A stretch of 9,424 nucleotides of DNA from an uncultured Flavobacteriales bacterium (GCA_946478775.1 CAMLDR010000162.1:1-9424); one strand, 5' to 3'. Positions 1 to 6,130 are shown, counted from the stretch's first letter. The notes: generated from the sequence alone by a model not told the origin. Made by a program: numbers and translations.

Positions 1-120
1 GAAGATGGCCCGCGAGAAGCGGCGCAGCTTCGCGGCGGTGGTGGCGGTGTTCGCCGCGGCGGCGCTGGTCACGCTGGCCGGCGGCGTGCTGCTGGAGGTC
101 ACCAGCGAGACCCTGGCCAA
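1..120 (+). other. GC-rich foreign segment (probable chimera) encoding a hydrophobic membrane-protein fragment
   Basis: Hand count gives 89 G/C in 120 bases (about 74%), while the following genes are near 43-50%. In the frame of the ATG at 5 it reads as a short basic stretch (MAREKRRSF) followed by an Ala/Val/Leu-rich membrane helix (AAVVAVFAAAALVTLAGGVL) and LLEVTSETLAK, with codons almost always ending in G or C. That is typical of the N-terminal membrane segment of high-GC actinobacterial proteins, perhaps an FtsX-like ABC permease, but the fragment is too short to name. After about base 120 the codon use changes abruptly, and this frame reaches a stop at 158-160 inside the SNF2 gene, so it is not a gene in its present state. 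The exact join cannot be placed better than roughly 112-126. A contig-end assembly or library artefact is more likely than real horizontal transfer. Confidence 0.75.
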
Positions 121-2469
121 AGCGAACTCTTTATCCGGCGCGGACAAGATCTATACCTGATCAAAAACTGGAATTACCTGCGAACATTGAGTTATTTCAG
201 GAAAAACCACCACAAGCTGATCGTCCATCAGTCGCAATTTGATGACTTCCACACCCGTTTTTTGGTTCCGCTTGAAAATACCATAAGCATTAATTATTCT
301 TATGTCAAAAAGGCAACCCGTGCGATCATCAAGCAAACCCAATTAGCTACCATCGGGGCAAAACGAATTTATCTGACTGACAGTGAAAATTACGTTCACA
401 TTACTCCGATCATGGAATATGGAAACGTGGAAATTCCGATTCTTTCCAGGCGAAAACTGCTGACTATCGATCAAACCGGGAACTCTTTTGAAATTCCACG
501 GGATGAGAATGAGGAGGTTCATTTTCTGGGACAGATCATTCGTCTGCATAAAGATTTTGAATACCAGCTTGGCGGTGACTTTTTTTACCTTCACAAAAGC
601 GCCTTTTTGGAAAACGACTGGTTTTTGAACGCTTTTGAATCCTGGAACGAGGCTGAATTAGAGATTCTTGGTTTCCAGGAACTGACCAAATTGAAGCTGA
701 TACCGAAACCCATGAAAGTTTCTGTTCAAATCATCAGCGGAATTGATTGGTTCGAAACGAAAACACACATCAAGGTCGGTGATAACCGCGTTCGATTGAA
801 AGAAATCCAGCGCAGCATTATTCAGAAATCGCGTTATGTAAAATTGGGTGACGGACAAACGGCCTTGCTTCCACAGCAGTGGCTGGACCGGTTTTCAGCT
901 TTCTTCCGGGAAGGAGAATTGGTGGATGACGTAATCCGCATTCCGAAAACTTCTTACCAATTTATCGATGAATGGTTCGATGCAGAAGAAGTTGACAGCA
1001 CCGTTCGAACACAAATAGCAGACCTGAAAGACAAGATCACGCATTTTGAGCGCATTCCCGAAATTGCTCTTCCAACAGAATTCCAAACAGAATTGAGGCA
1101 TTACCAGCGGGAAGGGTATCATTGGCTGCACTTTTTGAACGATTTCGGTTTTGGCGGTATCCTTGCCGACGATATGGGATTGGGAAAAACCATCCAGCTT
1201 TTAGCATATATTTCGAAGAAGCAGGAGCAAAAAAAAGGTGTTCATCTGGTGGTAGTGCCAACCTCGTTGGTTTTCAACTGGAAAGACGAAATCGCAAAAT
1301 TCACCCCACATTTACGGGTTTTAGAACTTCATGGAACGAAACGGATTAAATCCGTTCAGCATTTCGAAGGATACGATATTTTACTGAGCACTTATGGAAC
1401 CTTACTTTCGGATATTCGTTATCTGAAGGATTTTGTATTCGACACGGTCATTCTGGACGAGGGCCAGGCCATTAAAAACCCGGATTCCAAACGCTATAAA
1501 ACAGTGCGCCTGCTTCAATCCAAACAACGATTTGTCCTTACGGGAACACCCATTGAAAACAATACGCTGGACATCTACTCCATCTTGTCTTTCTGTAATC
1601 CGGGAATGCTTGGTTCCATCAAACAATTCAAAGAACATTTCGCCTTTCCGATTGATAAATTCCAGGACAGTCAGCGGGCAAAAGAATTGCAAAAACGCAT
1701 CCATCCTTTCCTACTGAGACGCACCAAAAAACAAGTGGCAACGGAACTTCCGGAAAAAACAGAAATGGTCGTTTACTGCGAAATGGATCACGAGCAACAG
1801 CGTGTTTACGATGTTTACAAAACGGAATTGAAGGAATATTTAATGAGTGAGCCCGATTTTCTGGACGGACAAAGCAGTATGCACGTTCTCGCCGGACTGA
1901 CCAAGTTGCGGCAAATTTGTAATTCTCCGGCGTTAATCAATGAAAACGGCGTTTCTTACGGTGATCAGTCGGCCAAGATCCAGGAATTAATGGAACAGAT
2001 CGAAGACAAAAAGAAGCATCACAAAATTTTGGTGTTCTCTCAGTTTGTGGGAATGTTGAAGCTGATTGAAGCTGCTTTGGATGAGCGAAAAATTAAGTAC
2101 TCTTTACTAACCGGTCAGACCAAAAAACGGAAAGAGGTGGTGACAGCTTTCCAGGAAAACGAAGAAATCCGGGTGTTCCTGATTAGTTTGAAAGCCGGTG
2201 GAATGGGACTGAACCTGACACAGGCGGATTATGTTTATCTCATGGACCCGTGGTGGAATCCGGCAGTGGAGAACCAGGCCATTGACCGCGCTTACCGGAT
2301 TGGTCAGGATAAAAAAGTGGTGGCCGTTCGCTTTATTACTCCCAATACGATTGAAGAGAAAATATTGGAGTTACAAAAGCGTAAACAGGAATTGGTGGGT
2401 GATTTGGTACACACGGACATGAGCACCCTGAAACAGTTGAACCGGAAAGAATTGATCGATTTGTTGTAA
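121..2469 (+). CDS. SNF2-family DEAD/DEAH helicase-like ATPase, 5'-truncated
   Basis: Superfamily 2 SNF2/RapA-type ATPase that translocates on double-stranded DNA to remodel protein-DNA complexes; the precise bacterial role is unknown. Numbered from the TTG at 187, the helicase motifs are complete: motif I DDMGLGKT (328-335), motif II DEGQ (424-427, where DEAQ/DEAH/DESQ is usual), motif III TGTP (452-455), SLKAGGMGLNLT (668-679) and motif VI DRAYRIGQ (700-707). Residues 1-300 form an N-terminal region without a motif I recognise. The frame stays open upstream of that TTG with sensible protein (ELFIRRGQDLYLIKNWNYLR) until the GC-rich join near 120, so TTG 187 is not the real start. The N-terminus, probably a few hundred residues since relatives often exceed 900, is lost. 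The stop is TAA at 2467, and 79 bases separate it from the next gene. Confidence is high for the family and low for its cellular task. Confidence 0.93.
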   Translation, partial: SELFIRRGQDLYLIKNWNYLRTLSYFRKNHHKLIVHQSQFDDFHTRFLVPLENTISINYSYVKKATRAIIKQTQLATIGAKRIYLTDSENYVHITPIMEYGNVEIPILSRRKLLTIDQTGNSFEIPRDENEEVHFLGQIIRLHKDFEYQLGGDFFYLHKSAFLENDWFLNAFESWNEAELEILGFQELTKLKLIPKPMKVSVQIISGIDWFETKTHIKVGDNRVRLKEIQRSIIQKSRYVKLGDGQTALLPQQWLDRFSAFFREGELVDDVIRIPKTSYQFIDEWFDAEEVDSTVRTQIADLKDKITHFERIPEIALPTEFQTELRHYQREGYHWLHFLNDFGFGGILADDMGLGKTIQLLAYISKKQEQKKGVHLVVVPTSLVFNWKDEIAKFTPHLRVLELHGTKRIKSVQHFEGYDILLSTYGTLLSDIRYLKDFVFDTVILDEGQAIKNPDSKRYKTVRLLQSKQRFVLTGTPIENNTLDIYSILSFCNPGMLGSIKQFKEHFAFPIDKFQDSQRAKELQKRIHPFLLRRTKKQVATELPEKTEMVVYCEMDHEQQRVYDVYKTELKEYLMSEPDFLDGQSSMHVLAGLTKLRQICNSPALINENGVSYGDQSAKIQELMEQIEDKKKHHKILVFSQFVGMLKLIEAALDERKIKYSLLTGQTKKRKEVVTAFQENEEIRVFLISLKAGGMGLNLTQADYVYLMDPWWNPAVENQAIDRAYRIGQDKKVVAVRFITPNTIEEKILELQKRKQELVGDLVHTDMSTLKQLNRKELIDLL

Positions 2470-2548
2470 TGGATAAATGTTGGAATATCAAACAGATACA
2501 GTAGAAATTCTCAAAATAAATGCTTATATTAAGTTATAAATCTAATGT

Positions 2549-2899
2549 ATGCACGAGATTAATTTCGAACAAGTAAAACTATTCATTGAAACCAAGCCCT
2601 TAAAATTCAATCCAAGTCAGAGCAAAATTAGCTACCCTATCATTGTTCGCATTCACAAAAGACTTCAGGAAGGTCACGTTTTTAGTAAAATCAAAGTTCA
2701 TAATAATACTATTCATGATGGACACCATAGATTTATTAGTTTAAGCCTGTTAAATATGGAAATCCATTATGATATTGCAGGTGAAAACACAACCAAACAA
2801 GCAAAAATAATATGGAAGAACGTTGAGCTGGATTCTGCAGATTACGATACTGAGAAACAGAAAGAAGAGTTTAGCAAAAGATATGATAACCATCTGTAA
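2549..2899 (+). CDS. Stand-alone ParB/sulfiredoxin-fold domain protein (DGHHR motif)
   Basis: A 116-residue protein. The segment FSKIKVHNNTIHDGHHRFIS (45-64) matches the strand-turn-helix core of ParB/Srx-fold domains, where the DGxHR motif (57-61) binds a nucleotide phosphate in ParB, Srx and related nucleases. There is no helix-turn-helix DNA-binding domain of the ParB type after it, only about 55 residues rich in Lys, Glu and Asp, so it is not a chromosome-partition ParB. The sequence is AT-rich (about 25-35% G+C in sampled 60-base blocks) compared with the SNF2 gene before it. I see no good TAnnTTTG promoter upstream and no Shine-Dalgarno; the ATG at 2549 is the first in frame. It may be an orphan nuclease-like domain, the remnant of a polymorphic-toxin tip (ParB-like toxin domains are known there), or a regulator. 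Fold fairly sure, function unknown. Confidence 0.72.
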   Translation: MHEINFEQVKLFIETKPLKFNPSQSKISYPIIVRIHKRLQEGHVFSKIKVHNNTIHDGHHRFISLSLLNMEIHYDIAGENTTKQAKIIWKNVELDSADYDTEKQKEEFSKRYDNHL

Positions 2900-2906
2900 A
2901 ACAATA

Positions 2907-2938
2907 TTTTGAAATTTTTGAATAAACTCTTAACTTTG
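2907..2938 (+). promoter_or_regulatory. Bacteroidota-type promoter for the HAD gene
   Basis: TTTTG at 2907-2911, a 19-base spacer, then TAACTTTG at 2931-2938 is an essentially perfect match to the known Bacteroidota consensus (TTG at -33, TAnnTTTG at -7). The start codon at 2944 is only 5 bases beyond the -7 box. Transcription normally begins about that distance downstream, so the mRNA should have almost no leader. It lies just after the stop of the ParB-like gene, so the HAD gene need not depend on read-through. Confidence 0.8.
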
Positions 2939-2943
2939 CAATT

Positions 2944-3405
2944 ATGTTATTATTATTAGACATAGATGGTGTAATGGTGCAGGCTGCATCCTGGAAGAAA
3001 GTTGAAATTCATCCGGATGGGTTTTACCAATTTTTGCCCAATGCAATCAGTAATCTCAAAGAGATCATCTCTGAGACCGGTGCTTCTATTGTCTTAACGA
3101 CATCACACAAATCCACCTACTCGTTAGATAAATGGGAAGAAATATTCAGTAACCGCGGAATTATTGCAGAAATTGATAAACTTGAGGATAACGTTAATTT
3201 ACTATCCAGGAAGGATGAAATATTAAATTGGCTATCAAAAAACGGAGAATCAGATGATTTTGTAATTATCGATGATGATAAATCTTTACATGATTTACCA
3301 GGTAATCTCAAAGATAAGGTTGTTTTCACGCAGCCATTGATTGGATTAAACAAAGAAAGTGCATTAAACGCTATTGATATTTTAAATAGAATTACGCTCG
3401 TTTAA
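2944..3405 (+). CDS. Small HAD-superfamily phosphatase-like protein (Swiss-Army-Knife RNA-repair HAD type)
   Basis: A 153-residue cap-less HAD domain. Motif I is LLLLDIDGV with Asp6 (expected nucleophile) and Asp8 (acid/base). Motif II is IVLTTSH (49-55). The motif III lysine is probably Lys90 in LSRKDEI, and motif IV is FVIIDDD (106-112) for Mg2+ binding. The spacing and the late QPLIGLNKESA segment (130-140) resemble the HAD domains first described in Swiss-Army-Knife RNA-repair proteins, which also occur alone. All catalytic residues appear intact, so hydrolysis of a phosphate is plausible, but the substrate cannot be read from sequence. The family link suggests RNA or nucleotide ends only as inference. 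It is soluble, with no signal peptide. It follows the ParB-like gene after 44 bases in the same AT-rich islet but carries its own promoter. The ATG at 2944 is fixed by that promoter. Confidence 0.82.
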   Translation: MLLLLDIDGVMVQAASWKKVEIHPDGFYQFLPNAISNLKEIISETGASIVLTTSHKSTYSLDKWEEIFSNRGIIAEIDKLEDNVNLLSRKDEILNWLSKNGESDDFVIIDDDKSLHDLPGNLKDKVVFTQPLIGLNKESALNAIDILNRITLV

Positions 3406-3492
3406 TTAGAACTTGTGTATAAATAATTTAAAGGTCCTTTTTTCTCTAAATCTCTTATTAAATTGGATATGTTAAATCCGAAAGGAAGAGAT

Positions 3493-3521
3493 CTGTTTTT
3501 ATCGTTTAGTTCGTATTTTTA
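3493..3521 (+). promoter_or_regulatory. Possible promoter of the small CxxC membrane-protein gene
   Basis: TATTTTTA at 3514-3521 is TAnnTTTG with one mismatch, 4 bases before the ATG at 3526, mirroring the geometry of the HAD promoter. A weak -33 (CTG, 3493-3495) lies 18 bases upstream. The geometry supports ATG 3526, rather than the upstream TTG 3463 or ATG 3469, as the true start. It would again give a nearly leaderless transcript. Confidence 0.45.
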
Positions 3522-3525
3522 CCGC

Positions 3526-3762
3526 ATGAAAAAACGATTGTTTTTACTCACAATCATGTTGATTGCTGTTGATTTTGCTTTTGGGCAGGGCTGTTCTCAG
3601 TGTAAGCTGTTGGCTGAGCAAGGAAGTGAACTGAACGAAAATTCCTTTGGTTCTTCTATCAATTCGGGGATTTTATTCCTGATTGCAATTCCTTACATCA
3701 TTCTGATGTTTTTCTTCCGAAAACAAATTGCGCGTTTGTTTAAACGCAAAGCAAAAGTTTAA
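3526..3762 (+). CDS. Small exported/membrane protein with CxxC motif, unknown function
   Basis: A 78-residue protein. A classic signal sequence opens it (MKKR, then the hydrophobic stretch LFLLTIMLIAVDFAFG, 5-20), probably cleaved near Gly20-Gln21. The following short segment contains Cys23 and Cys26 (CSQC). Then come about 20 polar residues, a membrane helix (49-64, GILFLIAIPYIILMFF) and a strongly basic tail (RKQIARLFKRKAKV) that should face the cytoplasm. Short Bacteroidota proteins of this layout are familiar to me only as hypothetical proteins. The CxxC could be a redox pair or a metal site, which is inference. It is not a lipoprotein: the residues before Cys23 (FGQG) do not make a lipobox. 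ATG 3526 is preferred because the signal sequence begins there. The gene converges on nadD, and the two stop codons overlap by 4 bases. Confidence 0.75.
   Translation: MKKRLFLLTIMLIAVDFAFGQGCSQCKLLAEQGSELNENSFGSSINSGILFLIAIPYIILMFFFRKQIARLFKRKAKV
3732..3747 (-). terminator. Hairpin just beyond nadD, candidate terminator of the yicC-gmk-nadD operon
   Basis: Arms GCGTTT (3732-3737) and AAACGC (3742-3747) pair perfectly around a 4-base loop, 11 bases after the nadD stop. On the minus strand they are followed by a T-rich stretch (GCAATTTGTTTTC). It lies inside the last codons of the convergent membrane-protein gene, where no non-coding space is available. The stem is short, so this is a modest call. 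Confidence 0.35.
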
Positions 3763-4373
3763 CGGTAAAAATTCATTTCATCAATGTATTTGCGCACGGG
3801 ATCAGTGAGCAGGTAACGCACATCTTTTCCTTCTTTAATGGCATGCCGGACGAAACTTGATGATACTTTCATTACCGGAGCATCTTCACACATGATAATA
3901 TTCGGGTGATTTTTAAATCCGTTTTCCGGGTGATGACCAATTTCCTGAACTTCCTCCTCCTCCTGCACAGTTAGAACACGCGGATAGACATAAAACTTAT
4001 AGTTCGTCAGTAAATGCTCGTGGTTATACCATTTATGGAATGTCCGAAGGTTGTCTTCACCCATAATCAGGGAGAACTCGTAACTCGGATATTTTTCTTT
4101 CAGGTGGGCCAGAGTCGTTGCCGTATAATTCGGCTGAGGCAGTTTGAACTCAATATCGGAGGCTTTCAGGTTAAAATTATCCTGAATTGCTTCATTCACT
4201 ATGGCCAAACGATGATAATCAGGTAATAACGAAGACTTCAGCTTCAAAGGGTTTTGAGGAGTAACAACCAGCCAAACCTGGTCGATGTCCGTATATTCCG
4301 CCATGAAATTTGCGATAACCAAATGCCCTACATGAATGGGATTAAACGTTCCGAAATACAATCCTACTTTCAT
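3759..4373 (-). CDS. nadD: Nicotinate-nucleotide adenylyltransferase (NAD biosynthesis)
   Basis: Transfers AMP from ATP to nicotinate mononucleotide, giving deamido-NAD in the cytoplasm, the shared step of de novo and salvage NAD synthesis. The 204 residues are the usual length. The nucleotidyltransferase signature GTFNPIHVGH (8-17) carries the two histidines that bind the ATP phosphates. MGEDNL (104-109) and the C-terminal VSSSFVR (170-176, the ISSTxIR equivalent) complete the active site. An acidic run QEEEEVQE (137-144) sits in a surface region that varies between species. It is the last gene of the operon, starting 2 bases after the gmk stop, which implies translational coupling. Its own stop overlaps the convergent small gene. 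The start MKVGLYFGTFNP is typical of the family. Confidence 0.96.
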   Translation of the reverse strand: MKVGLYFGTFNPIHVGHLVIANFMAEYTDIDQVWLVVTPQNPLKLKSSLLPDYHRLAIVNEAIQDNFNLKASDIEFKLPQPNYTATTLAHLKEKYPSYEFSLIMGEDNLRTFHKWYNHEHLLTNYKFYVYPRVLTVQEEEEVQEIGHHPENGFKNHPNIIMCEDAPVMKVSSSFVRHAIKEGKDVRYLLTDPVRKYIDEMNFYR

Positions 4374-4375
4374 AA

Positions 4376-4954
4376 TCAGGAAATAAATTTGCGAACAATT
4401 TCTGTTGCCTCCTTACAGGCTCTTTTCAGATCGTCATTCAGGAGAATGTAATCAAACTCCGGTGCCCGGTCCAATTCGATATGCGCTTTTTCCAAACGCA
4501 CCGCAATCTTTTCTTCCGTCTCCGTACTTCGAAAACGCAGACGCTGTTCCAAATCTTCAAAAGAAGGTGGTTGTACAAAAATTGCCAGGGCATTATCTCC
4601 CATGATCTTCTTCAGGTTCAATCCTCCAACCACATCCACATCAAAAATGACGGTTTTCCCATCACTCCAGATTCTTTCCAATTCAGAAGCAAGCGTTCCG
4701 TAAAAATTATCCGTGTAAACCTCTTCCCATTCGATGAATTCTCCGCCGATTATTTTTTGTTTGAACCCTTCGATTCCTAAAAAATAGTAATGTTTTCCGT
4801 GCTCTTCCTCACCCCGAGGTTCACGGCTGCATGCTGAAATGGAGAAAGCCAATTCGGGAAGTTCTCCCAACAAGTATTGAACAATGGTTGTTTTTCCGGC
4901 ACCTGAAGGAGCTGAGAAAATAACGCATTTACCACCACTCGAATCAAATGCCAT
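4376..4954 (-). CDS. gmk: Guanylate kinase
   Basis: Phosphorylates GMP to GDP with ATP, essential for GTP and dGTP supply and for recycling cyclic-di-GMP or (p)ppGpp breakdown products. The 192 residues are standard. The P-loop is SAPSGAGKTT (14-23), the GMP-binding region includes CSREPRGEE (42-50) and EVYTDNFYGT (78-87), and VIFDVDVVGG (102-111) is the Walker B-like strand. The lid carries the arginines of RLRFRS (138-143). The gene starts 1 base after the yicC stop and ends 2 bases before the nadD start, so the three genes are surely one transcript. The yicC/yloC-gmk pairing is seen in many bacterial phyla. Confidence 0.97.
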   Translation of the reverse strand: MAFDSSGGKCVIFSAPSGAGKTTIVQYLLGELPELAFSISACSREPRGEEEHGKHYYFLGIEGFKQKIIGGEFIEWEEVYTDNFYGTLASELERIWSDGKTVIFDVDVVGGLNLKKIMGDNALAIFVQPPSFEDLEQRLRFRSTETEEKIAVRLEKAHIELDRAPEFDYILLNDDLKRACKEATEIVRKFIS

Positions 4955-4955
4955 T

Positions 4956-5822
4956 TTACAGGGTATTTAAAACTTGTTCTTTGATTTTCTCCAGGTGGTC
5001 TTTCATTTCCACCACCAATTTCTGCATTTCCACATGGTAGGATTTGCTTCCAAGTGTGTTGATCTCACGACCGATTTCCTGGGTAATGAAACCCAGTTTT
5101 TTTCCGCATAACGGAATATTCATGGTCTCAAGGAAATAGTTCAAATGGTTTGAAAGACGCATTTTCTCTTCGGAAACATCCATCTTTTCAATATAGAAAA
5201 TGATTTCCTGCTCCAAACGGTTCAGGTCAATCGAGATATTCGTGATTTTCTCCAATCCCGTTTTCATGCGTTCACGAACTGCTTCAATGCGCGCTGTTTC
5301 GTATTTCGGAACTTCTTCCAGCAATTCGCCGATGCGGCCAATGTTCCCTTCGAAGTCTTTTCGTAGTTGATCGCCTTCCTGTTTGCGGAATTCGTTCAAA
5401 TGCACACAAGCTTCTCTCACCAAACTTTGCACAAAAGTCGATTCTTCATCGGAAAGTGCTTCTTTCTCATTCGAGTAAATCTCAGGCATTCTCAGAACGA
5501 TGGATAGGATGTCATCTGCAGGTTCACCCAACAAATCAGCTGTTTCCTTGATGTCTTTGTAATAAGCCTGTGCCAGATCCCGATTGATTGCGTAATTCTT
5601 TGTCTCTCCCGAATTTTCAAGGGAAATAGATAATTCCACTTTTCCTCTGTCCAATAATTCCGAAACGATGGAACGATTTTCCAATTCAATCTCGCGGTAC
5701 AAAGGAATTGCACGCATATTCAGATCTAAGCTTTTACTGTTTAAGGAACGGATTTCCACAACTACTTTCTTCCCCTGGAAGGAACCACTTGCTTTTCCGT
5801 AGCCGGTCATTGATAATACCAT
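4956..5822 (-). CDS. yicC: YicC/YloC-family endoribonuclease
   Basis: A 288-residue member of the YicC/YloC family, whose characterised members are endoribonucleases acting in RNA turnover. The N-terminal YicC domain starts with the family hallmark SMTGYGKA (4-11) and EIRSLNSKSLD (23-33). The C-terminal domain carries DVSEEKMRL (215-223) and the highly conserved QEIGREINTLGSKS (248-261), ending in KIKEQVLNTL. I place the start at ATG 5822 (MVLSMTGYG). The longer in-frame TTG at 5840 lies inside the TACTTTTG promoter box, so it cannot be translated from that promoter. It is the first gene of the yicC-gmk-nadD operon, 1 base before gmk. Confidence 0.93.
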   Translation of the reverse strand: MVLSMTGYGKASGSFQGKKVVVEIRSLNSKSLDLNMRAIPLYREIELENRSIVSELLDRGKVELSISLENSGETKNYAINRDLAQAYYKDIKETADLLGEPADDILSIVLRMPEIYSNEKEALSDEESTFVQSLVREACVHLNEFRKQEGDQLRKDFEGNIGRIGELLEEVPKYETARIEAVRERMKTGLEKITNISIDLNRLEQEIIFYIEKMDVSEEKMRLSNHLNYFLETMNIPLCGKKLGFITQEIGREINTLGSKSYHVEMQKLVVEMKDHLEKIKEQVLNTL

Positions 5823-5837
5823 TTGCTTCAGTTTGGG

Positions 5838-5845
5838 CAAAAGTA
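5838..5845 (-). promoter_or_regulatory. -7 box of the yicC-gmk-nadD promoter
   Basis: TACTTTTG on the minus strand fits TAnnTTTG exactly and ends 15 bases before the ATG at 5822. I find no TTG 17-23 bases upstream, so the -33 element is weak or absent. The box overlaps the alternative TTG start of yicC and rules it out. Confidence 0.55.
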
Positions 5846-6047
5846 AGGAAATATTGTCGAGAAGGTGTTAATTCGGGGACAAACCCGAGAATTTAACCAA
5901 AGAGAAACATCGTGAATTTGAGCCGAAGAGAAAGAAGTACGCAAAGATTCATACCTGTTTTGGGTTTTAACTCTTGGCGGTTATTCATTTAAGTTGTAAT
6001 CCTACCCATGTGTGCTGCCTCTCTATCCGAAAGAATCCGAGCAGTTC
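5846..6047. other. Intergenic region without a recognised gene; contains a purine-rich direct repeat
   Basis: This is the larger part of the ~318-base gap between yicC and recA. I see no tRNA, rRNA, known riboswitch or credible coding frame. Two copies of CCrAAGAGAAA (5897-5907 and 5923-5933, 10 of 11 bases identical, 26 bases apart) are followed by a related GCAAAGATT (5941-5949). A short dyad TCGGG/CCCGA (5873-5877 and 5884-5888) lies about 30 bases upstream of the yicC -7 box. Both recA and yicC are on the minus strand, so this holds the recA 3' region and yicC upstream control. Confidence 0.5.
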
Positions 6048-6076
6048 ATGGTTTGCTGTTATTACATAGCAACCAT
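6048..6076 (-). terminator. Second hairpin downstream of recA
   Basis: ATGGTTTGCT (6048-6057) pairs with AGCAACCAT (6068-6076) over 9 base pairs with one bulged T and a 10-base loop. It lies about 10 bases beyond the longer recA hairpin, so the two may act as a tandem terminator. Neither is followed by a clear T run on the minus strand. Confidence 0.35.
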
Positions 6077-6086
6077 ATTATCATCC

Positions 6087-6130
6087 TTTCCAATATAAGT
6101 CCCGCAATTACTCACGGGACTTATTGGAAA
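6087..6130 (-). terminator. Long hairpin just after recA, likely terminator or 3' stabiliser
   Basis: TTTCCAATATAAGTCCCG (6087-6104) pairs with CGGGACTTATTGGAAA (6115-6130): 16 base pairs with a 2-base TA bulge and a 10-base loop. Ten perfect pairs flank the loop. It begins 10 bases after the recA stop. There is no long T tract, so it may terminate weakly or serve as an mRNA 3' end protecting recA message from exonucleases. Confidence 0.6.

Noticed and set aside
5..160. Complete 51-residue small protein from the ATG at 5
   Set aside because: Its second part is only an off-frame reading of the SNF2 gene; codon use changes at the join.
187..189. TTG as start codon of the SNF2 gene
   Set aside because: The frame continues upstream with plausible residues to the chimeric join; no promoter or other start signal is present.
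1122..1349. Frames opposite or shifted within the SNF2, gmk, recA and helical-repeat genes
   Set aside because: They lie wholly inside well-supported genes and encode no recognisable motifs.
2502..2542. Promoter for the ParB-like gene (TAGAAATT or TATAAATC)
   Set aside because: Both miss the TTTG part of the -7 consensus, and only the first has a TTG at a suitable distance.
3431..3446. Terminator after the HAD gene (AAAGGTCCTTTTTTC)
   Set aside because: The arms AAAGG and CCTTT are separated by a single base, so no hairpin can form despite the T run.
3463..3525. Longer N-terminus of the CxxC membrane protein
   Set aside because: It would bury the signal sequence 21 residues inside and would lie upstream of the probable -7 box.
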